A stretch of DNA of 23,770 nucleotides from Streptococcus sp. (GCA_003521145.1 DOTL01000005.1:1-23770), one strand, 5' to 3'; shown: positions 15,026 through 23,770, counted from the first letter of the stretch. Notes: generated from the sequence alone by a model not told the origin. Numbers and translations are program-made.

Positions 15026-17285
15026 TTGGAACGAAGAAGAAAACAGTCGTTGCAACGCCCCTATCAACCCTACTCGTCTCAACTGCCATCTTGGCTAATG
15101 CTGTCCAATCTGACGAGGTAGAAACTCATGCAACTGTAACAGCCCAAAGCACTGAATTAGTAGCTACAGAGGCAACTACCGATGCGACATCTACTGCAGC
15201 AACAACTGCATCAAGCGAGTCTGCAGCTCCAGTAGCTAGTTCAACATCAGTTGTTAATGCTTCAACAGCTGAAACAAGCGAGACACCCCTTTGCTACAGC
15301 AAGTGAAACAACAACTGCAGCCACAACTCCTACAACAGAAGTCATTACAAATGCAAGCACAAGTGCCAGCAACGACACTGTAACTGTCCTTCACACTAAC
15401 GATGTTCACGTTCGTATGGTTGAAGACGATCGTAACGGAGTTATTTGTGATGCCCTTTTGTCTGGTATAGTCAATGATTCTCGTTCAAAAGGAACAACCC
15501 TTGTCTTTGACTCTGGGGACTCATTCCATGGTCTTCCGATTTCAAACAGCTCTAAGGGTGAAGATATGGCAAACATCATGAATGCTGTTGGTTTTGATGC
15601 CATGACAGTGGGTAACCATGAATTCGACTTTGGTCTTGATCAATTGTGTCGTTTGAGCAAACAAATCAATTTCCCAATCATCACATCTAACGTTTATGTG
15701 GACGGCGTACGTTTTTTCCAACCATCTATAATCATTGACAAAACACTTGGTGTTGATGGAGATGAGGTAGTTGTTATTGGTGTTACTACACCTGAGACAG
15801 CTACTAAGACAACACCCACATAATATCACTGGTGTCTCTTTCACCGATCCTATTACTGAGGTTAGAGCTGTTGTTGACCAAGTGGCATCAAATGCTCGTG
15901 CCTAAGGTAAGGAATACAAGACTTATGTTGTCCTTAGTCACTTGGGTATTGATACAACAACTCCAGTTGAATGGCGTGGACCAACCTTGGCAGAAGCTCT
16001 TTCAAACTATGCACCTTTGAAAGGTAAACGTGTCCTTGGTTCTTGATGGTCATTCACACACTCTTCACATAGCGACATACGGTGATAACCTTACTTAAAA
16101 CCAAACTGGTAGCTACCTTAACAATGTCGGTCGCGTCGTTTATAATTCTGCCCGTGTCTTGTCACATGGCGTGATTTTTTCACATGATGAAGCTAAGAAA
16201 AACTATCAAGTTAACCCAACGGTTAAAGCTATGATTGATGATATACAAGCTAAGTACAAGGCAGATTCTTCGAAAGTCGTTATTGAAAATAGCCCTTTAA
16301 ACTTAGCGGTGACCGTATGGATGTTCGTGTTCGAGAAACCAACCTTAGTAATGTGGTCGCAAATGCTCTCTTGGATTACGGACAATCAGCTTTCACACAC
16401 AAGTCTAACCTTGCCGTGACAAATGGTGGTGGTCTTCGTGAAACAATCTCCAAAGACAAACCAATCACTAAAGGTGATATCATTGCCGTCCTTCCATTTG
16501 GTAACTTAGTTGCTCAAATTCAAGTAACAGGTCAAAATATCTATGATATGTTTGTCAAATTTCTTGGTTATATTCTCCAAGTTGACGAAAGCAGTAAAAC
16601 CGTTCTGGATGAAAATGGTCAACCTCTTCTTGAACCATCTGGTGGTTTCCTTCAAGTCTCAGGGGCTCGTGTTTACTATGACACAACTCTTCCAGCCGAA
16701 AAACGTATCTTGTCAATTGACATTTTGGATCCAGAAACTGGTGTTTATAAAGCACTCAACACAAACGGAACTTACTACCTTGTAACAAACGGCTTCTTGG
16801 CTGCTGGAGGTGACGGCTTCACAATGTTGGACGGTCCTCGTGAAGAAGGTCCTTCAATGGATACCGTCTTAGCGGATTACTTGACACGTGCAGACCTTCC
16901 TAAGTATGCAGTTATCAATCCAAATTCACGTACCATTTCAATTCCAAGTGCTGATTTTGTCGCCTTGAACAAAAAAGAAAATGCAGCAGACCCTACACTT
17001 AATCCATTGGAACAAGTCACTCCATCAACTATTGCTAAAGATTTAGAAACTAGCAAACCAGTCGTACCTAAAGTTGTGACGACACCTAATAGGAAAGTAT
17101 TCTTTGTTTCAACAAGAAACGGAAGCCCTTAAAGAAACAGAAAAAGTGACAGAAACTTCTGCTCAAACTAAAGTTCTTCCTACAACAGGTGACAAGAGGT
17201 CACACATGCTGGTCTCCTTACACTTGGTATGTTGCTAACCCTCTTTGGACTTAGTGGAAAACACAAAGGTAAAGAGAGAAACTAA
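15026..17285 (+). pseudogene. LPxTG cell-wall 5'-nucleotidase, heavily disrupted
   Basis: Pieced together, this is a surface 5'-nucleotidase of about 750 residues. It has a signal peptide (KKKTVVATPLSTLLVSTAILANA), a Thr/Ser/Ala-rich linker, a metallophosphatase domain (VLHTNDVH, VGNHEFDFG, LDGHSHT) and a nucleotidase C-domain (NLAVTNGGGLRETI, TNGFLAAGGDGF). The sortase signal is LPTTG at 17176-17190, followed by a hydrophobic segment and a basic tail ending at TAA 17283-17285. No proper start codon is left: AGAAAGG is followed by a TTG in the wrong frame. Lesions: extra C at 15286-15289; extra A near 15815; TAA at 15903-15905; extra base near 16036; TAA at 16096-16098; lost base near 16300; further shifts near 17100 and 17200. 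Function is surely lost. Confidence 0.92.
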
Positions 17286-17298
17286 GCAGTTTACAGAT

Positions 17299-17332
17299 AA
17301 AAAAGAGTTAACCATTCGGCTAGCTCTTTTTT
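17299..17332 (+). terminator. terminator after the nucleotidase pseudogene
   Basis: A 12-bp stem, AAAAAAGAGTTA (17299-17310) with TAGCTCTTTTTT (17321-17332), ends in a T tract. It still looks fully functional. Confidence 0.85.
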
Positions 17333-17358
17333 GTTTTCTTCTTGTTGCTATGTGTCTT

Positions 17359-17967
17359 TCAATACTGACTTGGTGTTTGATCGTAGTAGTATTTAAATTG
17401 GCGGTTGAAATTGGACAGGTTGTTAAAATTAACATTAGTAGCAATCTCTAAAACGATTTTAACGCTATTACGAAGCTCTTCACAGGCTGCATTAAGTCTT
17501 GCTTAAATGATAAATTCCGTACAAGAGGTGCCAGTATTTTGCTTAAAAATCGTCATAATATGTCTTACTATACCCCATTAGCTCTGACAACTTTTCAATC
17601 GTGAGATTTTCGGCATAATGTTGGTTAATGTAATCAATGATTTCGCGAATCTTTTCATTCTTACGATGATGATCATCTGAAGTTTTCCGCTCTACCAAAC
17701 GATAAAAGTAGAGGAGGTAGATTAATTCTTCTAGTTTTGACTTAAGAAGAAGTTCATAGTGTCTATCTTTCTGACGAATCATCGTAAAAATCTCAAAGAG
17801 GAGAAGCTTTAACTTCTCTATATTCCTCGTCTGACGGTCGTAGACATTGTTTAAACTTGAAATTAGAATTCTGCAAAGGCTTCTGTATCAGTAGCTGCTT
17901 TACCCATGACAAACTTTTCAAAATCATAGGATAGTACCATGATAGCATTTTCTTTCTTAAAAAGCAT
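17359..17967 (-). pseudogene. AraC-family transcriptional regulator, disrupted
   Basis: The best-kept part is the first helix-turn-helix: KIREIIDYINQHYAENLTIE then KLSELMGYSKTYY. After a one-base shift near 17549 the second half reads MTIFKQNTGTS, ARLNAACEELRNSVK, NNLSNFNRQFKYYYDQTPSQY, the standard C-terminal motif. Further lesions are a TAA at 17503-17505, where an Arg-Leu helix is normally preceded by Gln, and a shift near 17865 between the N-terminal piece (from the ATG at 17967, FEKFVMGKAATDTEAF) and LISSLNNVYDRQTRN. The final TGA at 17359-17361 replaces the Arg or Lys usually following SQY. Only about 203 codons are left, so the sensor domain is truncated. The original targets are unknown. 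Confidence 0.8.
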
Positions 17968-18039
17968 GAGTAAATAGTTTTATGGTATTGATAGGTCAGG
18001 TTTTACATAATTTTATTTCTGTAGTTATTACATGAACAA

Positions 18040-18063
18040 AAAAAGATGACTAAGCATCTTTTT
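18040..18063 (-). terminator. terminator of mnmE
   Basis: AAAAAGATG (18040-18048) pairs with CATCTTTTT (18055-18063). Read on the minus strand it is followed by seven U residues, 19 bases past the mnmE stop. Confidence 0.8.
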
Positions 18064-18081
18064 ACATAAATTTACTTATGT

Positions 18082-19452
18082 TTATTTCCCTAGACAGAAC
18101 TGACTAAAGAGTTGCGTAATGAGTTCATCTGGGGCAGCGTCACCAGTAATTTCTCCTAAAACTTCCCAGGTACATGTCATATCAACCTGTAAGAGGTCAA
18201 TAGGCATGCCTAATTCAAGACCTTGATTGACTGCCTCAAGACTTTCGAGAGCTTTTTCAATGAGTGAAATGTGACGGGCATTTGAGAGATAAGTAGCATC
18301 TTTCTCCACTAGGCCAGCATTATCAAAGAAGAGCTGATTGATGCGATCTTCGATTTTGTCAATATTTTCATTATTGAGGACTGAAATTGGAATGACATCT
18401 TCGGGAAGCTCTTCCATTTGGATTGCTTGTGGTAGGTCTGTCTTATTTAGGAGAATGATGCGATTGCTATTTTGACTAATTTCTAGTAATGTACGGTCTT
18501 GCTCTGTTAACGGCTCAGAGCTATTAAGCACAAGGAGAACCAAGTCAGCCTCTTCGAGAGCTTTTTTAGAACGCTCAACACCAATCTTTTCAACCACATC
18601 ATCTGTGTCTCGAATACCAGCGGTATCGATTAACTTAAGTGGAACACCTTTGATATTAACGTATTCTTCAATGACATCACGGGTAGTACCTTCAATATCC
18701 GTAACGATAGCTTTCTCCTCGCGTAGGAGATTATTAAGAAGACTAGATTTTCCGACATTTGGACGACCAATGATTGCCGTTGAAAGGCCCTCTCGTAGGA
18801 TTTTTCCTCGTTTAGCAGTGGCAAGAAGATTTTCTAAAAGTGCTTGGAACTCTTGCGTTTTTTCACGGACAAGAGCTGTGGTAACTTCTTCAACATCATC
18901 ATATTCTGGGTAATCAATATTAACTTCGACTTGAGCCAAGGTGTTAAGGATTTCTTGGCGAGTGTTGTTAATGAGATCCTTGAGCGAACCATCAAGTTGA
19001 GAGACAGCAATGGCCATAGCCTTATCAGTTTTAGCACGAATCAAATCCATAACAGCTTCGGCCTGAGTCAAGTCCACACGACCATTCAAAAAGGCACGTT
19101 TGGTAAATTCTCCAGGTTCAGCCATACGAGCTCCAGAACGAATAAGGAGTTGGAGGATTTCATTAGTCACAGCAACCCCACCGTGAGTGTTGATCTCCAC
19201 GACATCCTCACGAGTAAAGGTCTTTGGCGCACGCATAACACTTACCATGACTTCATCAATGGTTTCCTCATTTTCGACAATATGGCCGTAATTGATAGTA
19301 TGTGAAGTAACTGATTCTAGATTTTTTCCTTTGAAAACTTTATTAGCAATAGCAATAGCATTGGTTCCAGATAAGCGAACGATACCGATAGCACCTTCAC
19401 CTAAGGGCGTTGAAATGGCAGTAATCGTATCAAATTCTTTGGTAATTGACAT
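18082..19452 (-). CDS. mnmE: tRNA uridine-5-carboxymethylaminomethyl modification GTPase MnmE
   Basis: With MnmG, MnmE installs the cmnm5 group at wobble U34 of several tRNAs. The 456-residue protein is full length. It has an N-terminal tetrahydrofolate-binding domain (1-118), a helical domain, and an inserted G domain with G1 GRPNVGKS (229-236), G2 TTRD (256-259), G3 DTAG (276-279) and G4 NKTD (336-339). The invariant C-terminal FCLGK (452-456) supplies the catalytic cysteine. AAAGGA precedes the ATG. It is monocistronic with its own promoter at 19503-19531 and a terminator at 18040-18063. Its intactness next to a field of pseudogenes shows that the decay is selective. Confidence 0.97.
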   Translation of the reverse strand: MSITKEFDTITAISTPLGEGAIGIVRLSGTNAIAIANKVFKGKNLESVTSHTINYGHIVENEETIDEVMVSVMRAPKTFTREDVVEINTHGGVAVTNEILQLLIRSGARMAEPGEFTKRAFLNGRVDLTQAEAVMDLIRAKTDKAMAIAVSQLDGSLKDLINNTRQEILNTLAQVEVNIDYPEYDDVEEVTTALVREKTQEFQALLENLLATAKRGKILREGLSTAIIGRPNVGKSSLLNNLLREEKAIVTDIEGTTRDVIEEYVNIKGVPLKLIDTAGIRDTDDVVEKIGVERSKKALEEADLVLLVLNSSEPLTEQDRTLLEISQNSNRIILLNKTDLPQAIQMEELPEDVIPISVLNNENIDKIEDRINQLFFDNAGLVEKDATYLSNARHISLIEKALESLEAVNQGLELGMPIDLLQVDMTCTWEVLGEITGDAAPDELITQLFSQFCLGK

Positions 19453-19502
19453 AGTTATTCCTTTGGATTTTTTCTGTATAAGTTTTAAAATGATTTAATT
19501 TC

Positions 19503-19531
19503 ATTGTAACGCAAAAGAGCAGTAGTCGCAA
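19503..19531 (-). promoter_or_regulatory. promoter of mnmE
   Basis: On the minus strand, TTGCGA and TACAAT are 17 bases apart, about 50 bases upstream of the start codon. Confidence 0.65.
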
Positions 19532-19555
19532 GGATTGGTGCTGATAAAGCCAAGA

Positions 19556-19577
19556 AAAAAGAGCCTGAGCTCTTTTT
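19556..19577 (-). terminator. terminator of the symporter gene
   Basis: AAAAAGAGC (19556-19564) pairs with GCTCTTTTT (19569-19577) around a CTGA loop. On the minus strand it ends in a U tract directly after the stop codon. Confidence 0.85.
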
Positions 19578-19579
19578 GT

Positions 19580-20923
19580 TTATTTGTGGCGTTCAAAGTA
19601 TGATTTGGTTTCTTTAATGATGATTGGTGAAAGCACTAGGAGGGCAATCAAGTTAGGCAATGCCATCAAGCCGTTTACGATATCTGCAATTTTCCAAACA
19701 ACATCAAGTGTGAGGTAACCACCAAGAGCAACCATAACCACAAAAATGAGGCGGTAGAGTGGAAGGAATTTAGTTGATTTGAAAATGAATTCGAAACAAC
19801 GTTCACCATAGTAAGACCAACCCAAGATTGTTGTAAAGGCAAAGAGAACTAAAGAAAGTGTTAAGGCATTCTCACCAAAAGTTCCGAAAACAGATGAGAA
19901 GGATGCCTGTGTCATTGGGGCACCTTCTAGGCTACCTGACCATTGACCAGTTACAAGGATAGCAAGACCTGTAAGCGTACAGATGATAATCGTGTCAATG
20001 AAAGTACCTGTCATCGAAATCAAACCTTGTTCAACAGGTTCTTTGGTCTTAGCCGCAGCGGCAGCGATAGGAGCTGATCCAAGACCTGACTCATTTGAGA
20101 AGACACCACGCGCAATACCAAGTCGCATAGCGACCATGACTGTTGCACCAGCAAAACCACCTACGGCTGCTTTCCCAGTAAAGGCAGATTGGAAGACCAT
20201 TTCAAGAACTGGCAAAAGTTGATTAAAGTTTGTAAAGATAACCACAAGAGCTGCTAGGATATATAGTCCAGCCATAAATGGTACGACCTTTTCAGAAACT
20301 TTAGAGATAGATTGGATACCACCGAAAATGATGGCAGCAGTTATAAGAGCAAGTAAGATACCTACGATTTTTGGTGACCAGTCAAAGCTGTTTTGAAGTG
20401 AGGCGGTGATTGAGTTAACTTGAGAGAAAGTACCAATCCCCAACCATGCAACAAGCACACCTGCGAAGGCAAAGAAGTAGGCCAAAGGTTTAGCAATTAT
20501 TTGCCATTTTCCAGAGAAACCATGTGTGATGTAATACATTGGACCACCAGAAACATTACCTTGGTCGTCAAGTGTACGGAATTTAATAGCCAAAAGACCT
20601 TCGGAATATTTGGTTGCCATACCAAAGAAAGCGGCAATCCACATCCAGAAAAGGGCACCAGGTCCACCAGTTTTGATGGCTGTAGCTACCCCAACAATGT
20701 TACCTGTACCAACAGTTGCAGCAAGAGCTGTCGCAAGGGCTGCAAAACTAGAAATATCACCTTCACCTTTATCTTCAGCAAAGATAAGTTTAAAAGCTTT
20801 TGGAAGACGAAGAACTTGCAAAAGTCCAAGACGAAGCGTAAGGTAAATCCCAGTTCCTACAAGAAGGACCAAAAGGGGTGGACCCCAGACAAAATCATCA
20901 ATGGTAGTAAAAAAGTCTAACAT
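19580..20923 (-). CDS. alanine/glycine:cation symporter (AGCS family)
   Basis: This 447-residue membrane protein imports alanine and/or glycine with Na+ or H+. Family signatures are SSFAALATALAATVGTGNIVG near residues 60-80, part of the substrate and sodium site, and RGVFSNESGLGSAPIAAAAA in the middle. There are about 10-11 membrane segments and the length is normal. The frame is open upstream to a TTG at 20956. I prefer the ATG at 20923 because the family starts with a short MLDFF-type N-terminus; its distance to AAAGGAG (12 bases) is long, so translation may be modest. The gene lies behind a glycine riboswitch with a terminator, so glycine is the likely signal and substrate. Confidence 0.93.
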   Translation of the reverse strand: MLDFFTTIDDFVWGPPLLVLLVGTGIYLTLRLGLLQVLRLPKAFKLIFAEDKGEGDISSFAALATALAATVGTGNIVGVATAIKTGGPGALFWMWIAAFFGMATKYSEGLLAIKFRTLDDQGNVSGGPMYYITHGFSGKWQIIAKPLAYFFAFAGVLVAWLGIGTFSQVNSITASLQNSFDWSPKIVGILLALITAAIIFGGIQSISKVSEKVVPFMAGLYILAALVVIFTNFNQLLPVLEMVFQSAFTGKAAVGGFAGATVMVAMRLGIARGVFSNESGLGSAPIAAAAAKTKEPVEQGLISMTGTFIDTIIICTLTGLAILVTGQWSGSLEGAPMTQASFSSVFGTFGENALTLSLVLFAFTTILGWSYYGERCFEFIFKSTKFLPLYRLIFVVMVALGGYLTLDVVWKIADIVNGLMALPNLIALLVLSPIIIKETKSYFERHK

Positions 20924-20954
20924 AAATGTAACAATCTCCTTTAACCGAGACGTC

Positions 20955-20985
20955 AAAAAAAGAGGTTTGGCTTAACCAGACCTCT
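20955..20985 (-). terminator. expression-platform terminator of the glycine riboswitch
   Basis: AGAGGT-x-TGG and CCA-x-ACCTCT form a stem (20961-20970 with 20976-20985) with one mismatch. On the minus strand a U7 tract follows. It lies between the aptamer and the symporter start codon. Confidence 0.8.
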
Positions 20986-21021
20986 GAGAATAAAAAGCTA
21001 TTACTACAAGTTAAAAACTTG

Positions 21022-21157
21022 CGATGCTTTCTGTCCTTTTACCTGAGAGTTTCGGTTGTTACCCCTTGCCCCTTCGGTGTCTTGTTTACAGCTAAGGCTG
21101 CTTCAAGATCTCTCCAGAAGTCCGTCAATCACCAGTCTTCCTGATGACATCACTCGG
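21022..21157 (-). promoter_or_regulatory. glycine riboswitch, single-aptamer type
   Basis: On the minus strand the conserved gcvT-type core is plain: GGAGAGA (21109-21115), ACACCGAAGGGGCAAG, then ACTCTCAGGTAAAAGGACAGA (ending 21029), with a P1 of CTTCTG against CAGAAAG. Only one full aptamer is present. The other side holds a small hairpin, GTCATCA with TGATTGAC (about 21125-21149), the 'ghost aptamer' known from singlet glycine riboswitches. A terminator follows at 20955-20985. A homologous arrangement before a sodium:alanine symporter gene has been reported in S. pyogenes. Whether glycine promotes or prevents termination here cannot be read off with certainty. Confidence 0.93.
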
Positions 21158-21178
21158 TTTTTATTTTATTGTGGTTCT

Positions 21179-21207
21179 ATATTATCGAAAAAACCGAACA
21201 GTGTCAA
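21179..21207 (-). promoter_or_regulatory. promoter of the riboswitch-symporter transcript
   Basis: On the minus strand TTGACA (21202-21207) and TAATAT (21179-21184) are 17 bases apart. Transcription would start about 20 bases before the aptamer. Confidence 0.75.
21190..21202 (+). promoter_or_regulatory. PurBox-like site inside the symporter promoter
   Basis: AAAACCGAACAGT matches the PurR box AWWWCCGAACWWT in 12 of 13 positions. It occupies the spacer between the -35 and -10 of the riboswitch promoter, where a bound protein would block RNA polymerase. A similar match inside the rqcH coding region shows that such hits can arise by chance. Confidence 0.35.
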
Positions 21208-21372
21208 CACTAATATTTATCAAGACTATAAAAAAAACGAATATTATTCTTTAGAATGCCTTTCTCCAAAACCTAGAAAAGCTTGGAATTTCAATCATTT
21301 TAAGCAAAAAACCTCCTAATAAAAACAAACGATTATTTGCTATAGTTATTTCACACTCATTATGAATAGAGT

Positions 21373-21401
21373 CTGCATTTTCATCCAAAAAATGATAAAA
21401 T
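21373..21401 (+). promoter_or_regulatory. promoter of pcrA
   Basis: CTGCAT (21373-21378) and an extended -10, TGATAAAAT (21393-21401), have a 17-base spacer. The gap 21208-21372 before it is AT-rich and shows nothing else I can support. Confidence 0.5.
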
Positions 21402-21433
21402 AGTAGAGCTTATTTTTGAGAATGGAGAATATG

Positions 21434-23743
21434 ATGAACCCATTATTAACTGGTATGAATAACAAACAGGCCGAAGCCGTTCAAACAACTGAAGGCCCTC
21501 TTTTAATTATGGCTGGTGCAGGATCAGGGAAGACACGTGTACTTACCCACCGCATTGCCTACCTTATCGACGAAAAAATGATCAATCCTTGGAATATTTT
21601 GGCCATTACCTTTACCAATAAGGCAGCTCGTGAGATGCGTGATCGTGCTTTGGCTTTAAACCCAGCAACTTCAGAAACCTTGATTGCGACCTTCCATAGT
21701 ATGTGCGTGCGAATCCTTCGTCGTGAAGCCGACCATATTGGCTACAATCGAAACTTTACTATCGTGGATCCTGGTGAACAACGTACTTTGATGAAACGTA
21801 TTCTCAAGAATCTTAATCTTGATCCTAAAAAGTGGAATGAACGTGCTATCTTAGGGACGATTTCCAACGCAAAAAATGACCTCTTGGATGAAGTGGCTTA
21901 TGAGCACCAAGCTGGTGACATGTATACTCAAATCGTTGCTAAATGTTACAAAGCCTATCAGGAAGAGCTCCGTCGTAGTGAAGCCATGGATTTCGACGAT
22001 TTGATTATGATGACTCTGCGTCTCTTTGACAAAAATCCCGATGTGCTCGCTTATTATCAGCAGCGTTATCAGTATATTCACGTGGATGAATATCAAGATA
22101 CCAACCATGCTCAGTATCAGTTGGTAAAACTCTTAGCATCTCGCTTCAAGAATATCTGTGTCGTGGGTGATGCTGACCAATCAATCTACGGTTGGCGTGG
22201 GGCTGACATGCAGAACATCCTTGATTTTGAGAAGGACTATCCTGAAGCTAAGGTTGTCCTCTTGGAGGAAAACTACCGTTCAACCAAGAAAATTCTCCAA
22301 GCAGCCAACGAAGTTATCAAAAATAACCGCAACCGCCGTCCTAAGAAACTTTGGACTCAAAATGATGACGGTGAACAAATTGTTTATTACCGTGCTAATG
22401 ACGAGCGTGATGAAGCTGTTTTTGTTGCTTCAACTATTGATAACATTATTCGTGAAGAAGGTAAGAACTTTAAGGATTTTGCTGTACTTTACCGTACCAA
22501 TGCTCAGTCTCGTACTATTGAAGAAGCTTTACTCAAGTCTAATATTCCTTATACCATGGTTGGAGGAACCAAGTTCTATAGCCGTAAAGAAATTCGTGAT
22601 GCCATTTCTTACTTGAACTTGATTGCCAACCCTGCGGATAATATTAGCTTTGAACGTGTCGTTAATGAACCTAAACGTGGAATTGGACCCGGTACACTAG
22701 AAAAGATCCGTAACTTTGCCTATGAGCAAAACATGAGTCTCCTAGATGCTTCAGCTAATATTATGTTGTCACCAATCAAGGGGAAAGCAGCTCAGGGCGT
22801 TTACGATTTTGCTAACATGATTCTGAACTTACGCGACCAGCTAGATGGACTAAGCATCACTGAAGCTGTAGAGGCTGTTTTGGATAAGTCTGGTTATCTG
22901 GATGCTCTTTCTAAGCAACAAACGCTTGAAAGTCAAGCACGCATTGAAAATATCGAAGAATTCATGTCTGTTACTAAGAATTTTGACGAAACCAACACCG
23001 ATGGTACGGAGGACGAGACAGGCATTGACCGTTTAGGTCGTTTCTTGAATGATTTAGCGTTGATTGCTGATACGGACGATGGTGATATGGAAGCAGCAGA
23101 GGTAACCCTGATGACACTCCATGCTGCCAAAGGACTTGAATTCCCAGTTGTCTTCCTTATCGGTATGGAAGAGGGAGTCTTCCCATTGTCACGTGCTTCA
23201 GAAGATCCAGAAGAACTCGAAGAAGAGCGTCGCTTGGCTTACGTAGGTATTACCCGTGCTGAAGAAATTCTTTTCCTTACCAACGCTAATACACGTACGC
23301 TTTTTGGTAAGACTAGCTATAATCGTCCTAGCCGTTTCTTACGTGAAATTTCAGATGATTTATTACAATATCAAGGTCTAGCACGTCCAGCCAATTCATC
23401 ATTTGGTGTTCGTTTTACAAAGGAAGAGTCGACACAATTTGGTCAGGGTATGAGTTTACAACAAGCGCTTCAGACCAGAAAAGCAAATGCACAACCACAA
23501 AGACATACTGGCGCTCAGCTATTTTCAAAAGCTACTGGGGGAATACCTTTTGGAAAGACTTCAGACACTGGTAACTCAGCTACTGATTGGGAAATCGGAG
23601 ATATTGCTCACCACAAGAAGTGGGGAGATGGTACCGTCCTAGAAGTAACTGGAAGTGGCAAGACACAGGAACTTAAGATAAAATTCCCAGAAGTGGGACT
23701 TAAAAAAGTTTTGGCAAGCGTAGCACCTGTTGAGAAGAAATAG
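21434..23743 (+). CDS. pcrA: ATP-dependent DNA helicase PcrA (UvrD/Rep family)
   Basis: PcrA is the essential Gram-positive 3'-5' helicase of superfamily 1A, acting in nucleotide excision repair, removal of RecA filaments and rolling-circle plasmid replication. The 769-residue protein is complete. It has Walker A AGAGSGKT (27-34), motif Ia ITFTNKAAREM, Walker B VDEYQDT with Asp218-Glu219, motif III GDADQSIYGWRGAD, motif V TLMTLHAAKGLEFPVVF and motif VI RRLAYVGITRA. A C-terminal Tudor-like domain (HKKWGDGTV, LKIKFPEVG) binds RNA polymerase in homologues. The frame is open to a TTG at 21416; I chose the ATG at 21434 because GGAG lies six bases upstream. The ATG at 21431 is too close to it. Only 27 bases follow the stop in this window. 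Confidence 0.97.
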   Translation: MNPLLTGMNNKQAEAVQTTEGPLLIMAGAGSGKTRVLTHRIAYLIDEKMINPWNILAITFTNKAAREMRDRALALNPATSETLIATFHSMCVRILRREADHIGYNRNFTIVDPGEQRTLMKRILKNLNLDPKKWNERAILGTISNAKNDLLDEVAYEHQAGDMYTQIVAKCYKAYQEELRRSEAMDFDDLIMMTLRLFDKNPDVLAYYQQRYQYIHVDEYQDTNHAQYQLVKLLASRFKNICVVGDADQSIYGWRGADMQNILDFEKDYPEAKVVLLEENYRSTKKILQAANEVIKNNRNRRPKKLWTQNDDGEQIVYYRANDERDEAVFVASTIDNIIREEGKNFKDFAVLYRTNAQSRTIEEALLKSNIPYTMVGGTKFYSRKEIRDAISYLNLIANPADNISFERVVNEPKRGIGPGTLEKIRNFAYEQNMSLLDASANIMLSPIKGKAAQGVYDFANMILNLRDQLDGLSITEAVEAVLDKSGYLDALSKQQTLESQARIENIEEFMSVTKNFDETNTDGTEDETGIDRLGRFLNDLALIADTDDGDMEAAEVTLMTLHAAKGLEFPVVFLIGMEEGVFPLSRASEDPEELEEERRLAYVGITRAEEILFLTNANTRTLFGKTSYNRPSRFLREISDDLLQYQGLARPANSSFGVRFTKEESTQFGQGMSLQQALQTRKANAQPQRHTGAQLFSKATGGIPFGKTSDTGNSATDWEIGDIAHHKKWGDGTVLEVTGSGKTQELKIKFPEVGLKKVLASVAPVEKK

Positions 23744-23770
23744 AGACTCTTTGTCAACTGTAGTGGGTGA

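Noticed and set aside
15091..15306. Thr/Ser/Ala-rich 71-codon frame as an independent small surface protein
   Set aside because: It is the linker region of the 5'-nucleotidase pseudogene, cut by an extra C at 15286-15289. The reading continues in the next frame.
18844..19305. 153-codon plus-strand open frame inside mnmE
   Set aside because: It is antisense to a fully conserved MnmE. It has no ribosome site or promoter of its own.
20420..20920. 166-codon plus-strand open frame inside the symporter gene
   Set aside because: It is antisense to a clear AGCS transporter and Lys/Thr/Ser-rich with no recognisable domain, so it is a shadow frame.
1..23770. tRNA, rRNA, CRISPR arrays, intact insertion sequences or toxin-antitoxin pairs
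   Set aside because: I looked for direct-repeat arrays, transposase motifs and cloverleaf-like segments and saw none that I could support.

Overview
This is a low-GC Firmicute chromosome segment, almost certainly Streptococcus of the salivarius group and most likely S. thermophilus. The grounds are the protein families (PavA/RqcH, MnmE, PcrA, heterodimeric PyrK/PyrDB, an LPxTG surface nucleotidase), the AGGAGG-type ribosome sites and extended -10 promoters, and the heavy load of decayed genes, which is typical of the dairy species. The species name is inference; no rRNA or tRNA gene is present to confirm it.

Layout. Bases 1-700 hold gene debris: an unrecognised gene cut by one in-frame stop and a scrap of an AraC-type regulator. 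Bases 800-6040 hold an intact nucleoside phosphorylase (+), a HAD phosphatase (-), a polytopic GT-C-like membrane protein (-) and rqcH/pavA (-). A roughly 140-base block of nested inverted repeats lies upstream of rqcH. Bases 6550-8040 hold a frameshifted TraX-like gene and an intact DJ-1/PfpI protein.

Bases 8084-11815 are a pyrimidine biosynthesis cluster. pyrK-pyrDB and pyrF each have their own consensus promoter and PyrR-type attenuator; pyrE has a separate promoter and no attenuator. Together these genes cover dihydroorotate to UMP. An additional leader-like RNA, possibly a T-box remnant, sits just before the first attenuator.

Bases 11855-17967 are a gene graveyard: an amidase, an amino-acid ABC binding lipoprotein, a cell-wall 5'-nucleotidase and an AraC regulator are all pseudogenes. 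One intact ABC permease is stranded among them. Bases 18040-23770 return to housekeeping genes: mnmE (-), an alanine/glycine:cation symporter under a glycine riboswitch (-), and the essential helicase pcrA (+).

I see no CRISPR array, intact insertion sequence, prophage, tRNA or rRNA. The strongest candidates for something undescribed are the multi-hairpin element at 6098-6235, the leader-like RNA at 8084-8196, and a PurR-box-like site inside the promoter of the glycine riboswitch. No clear new protein system is visible.
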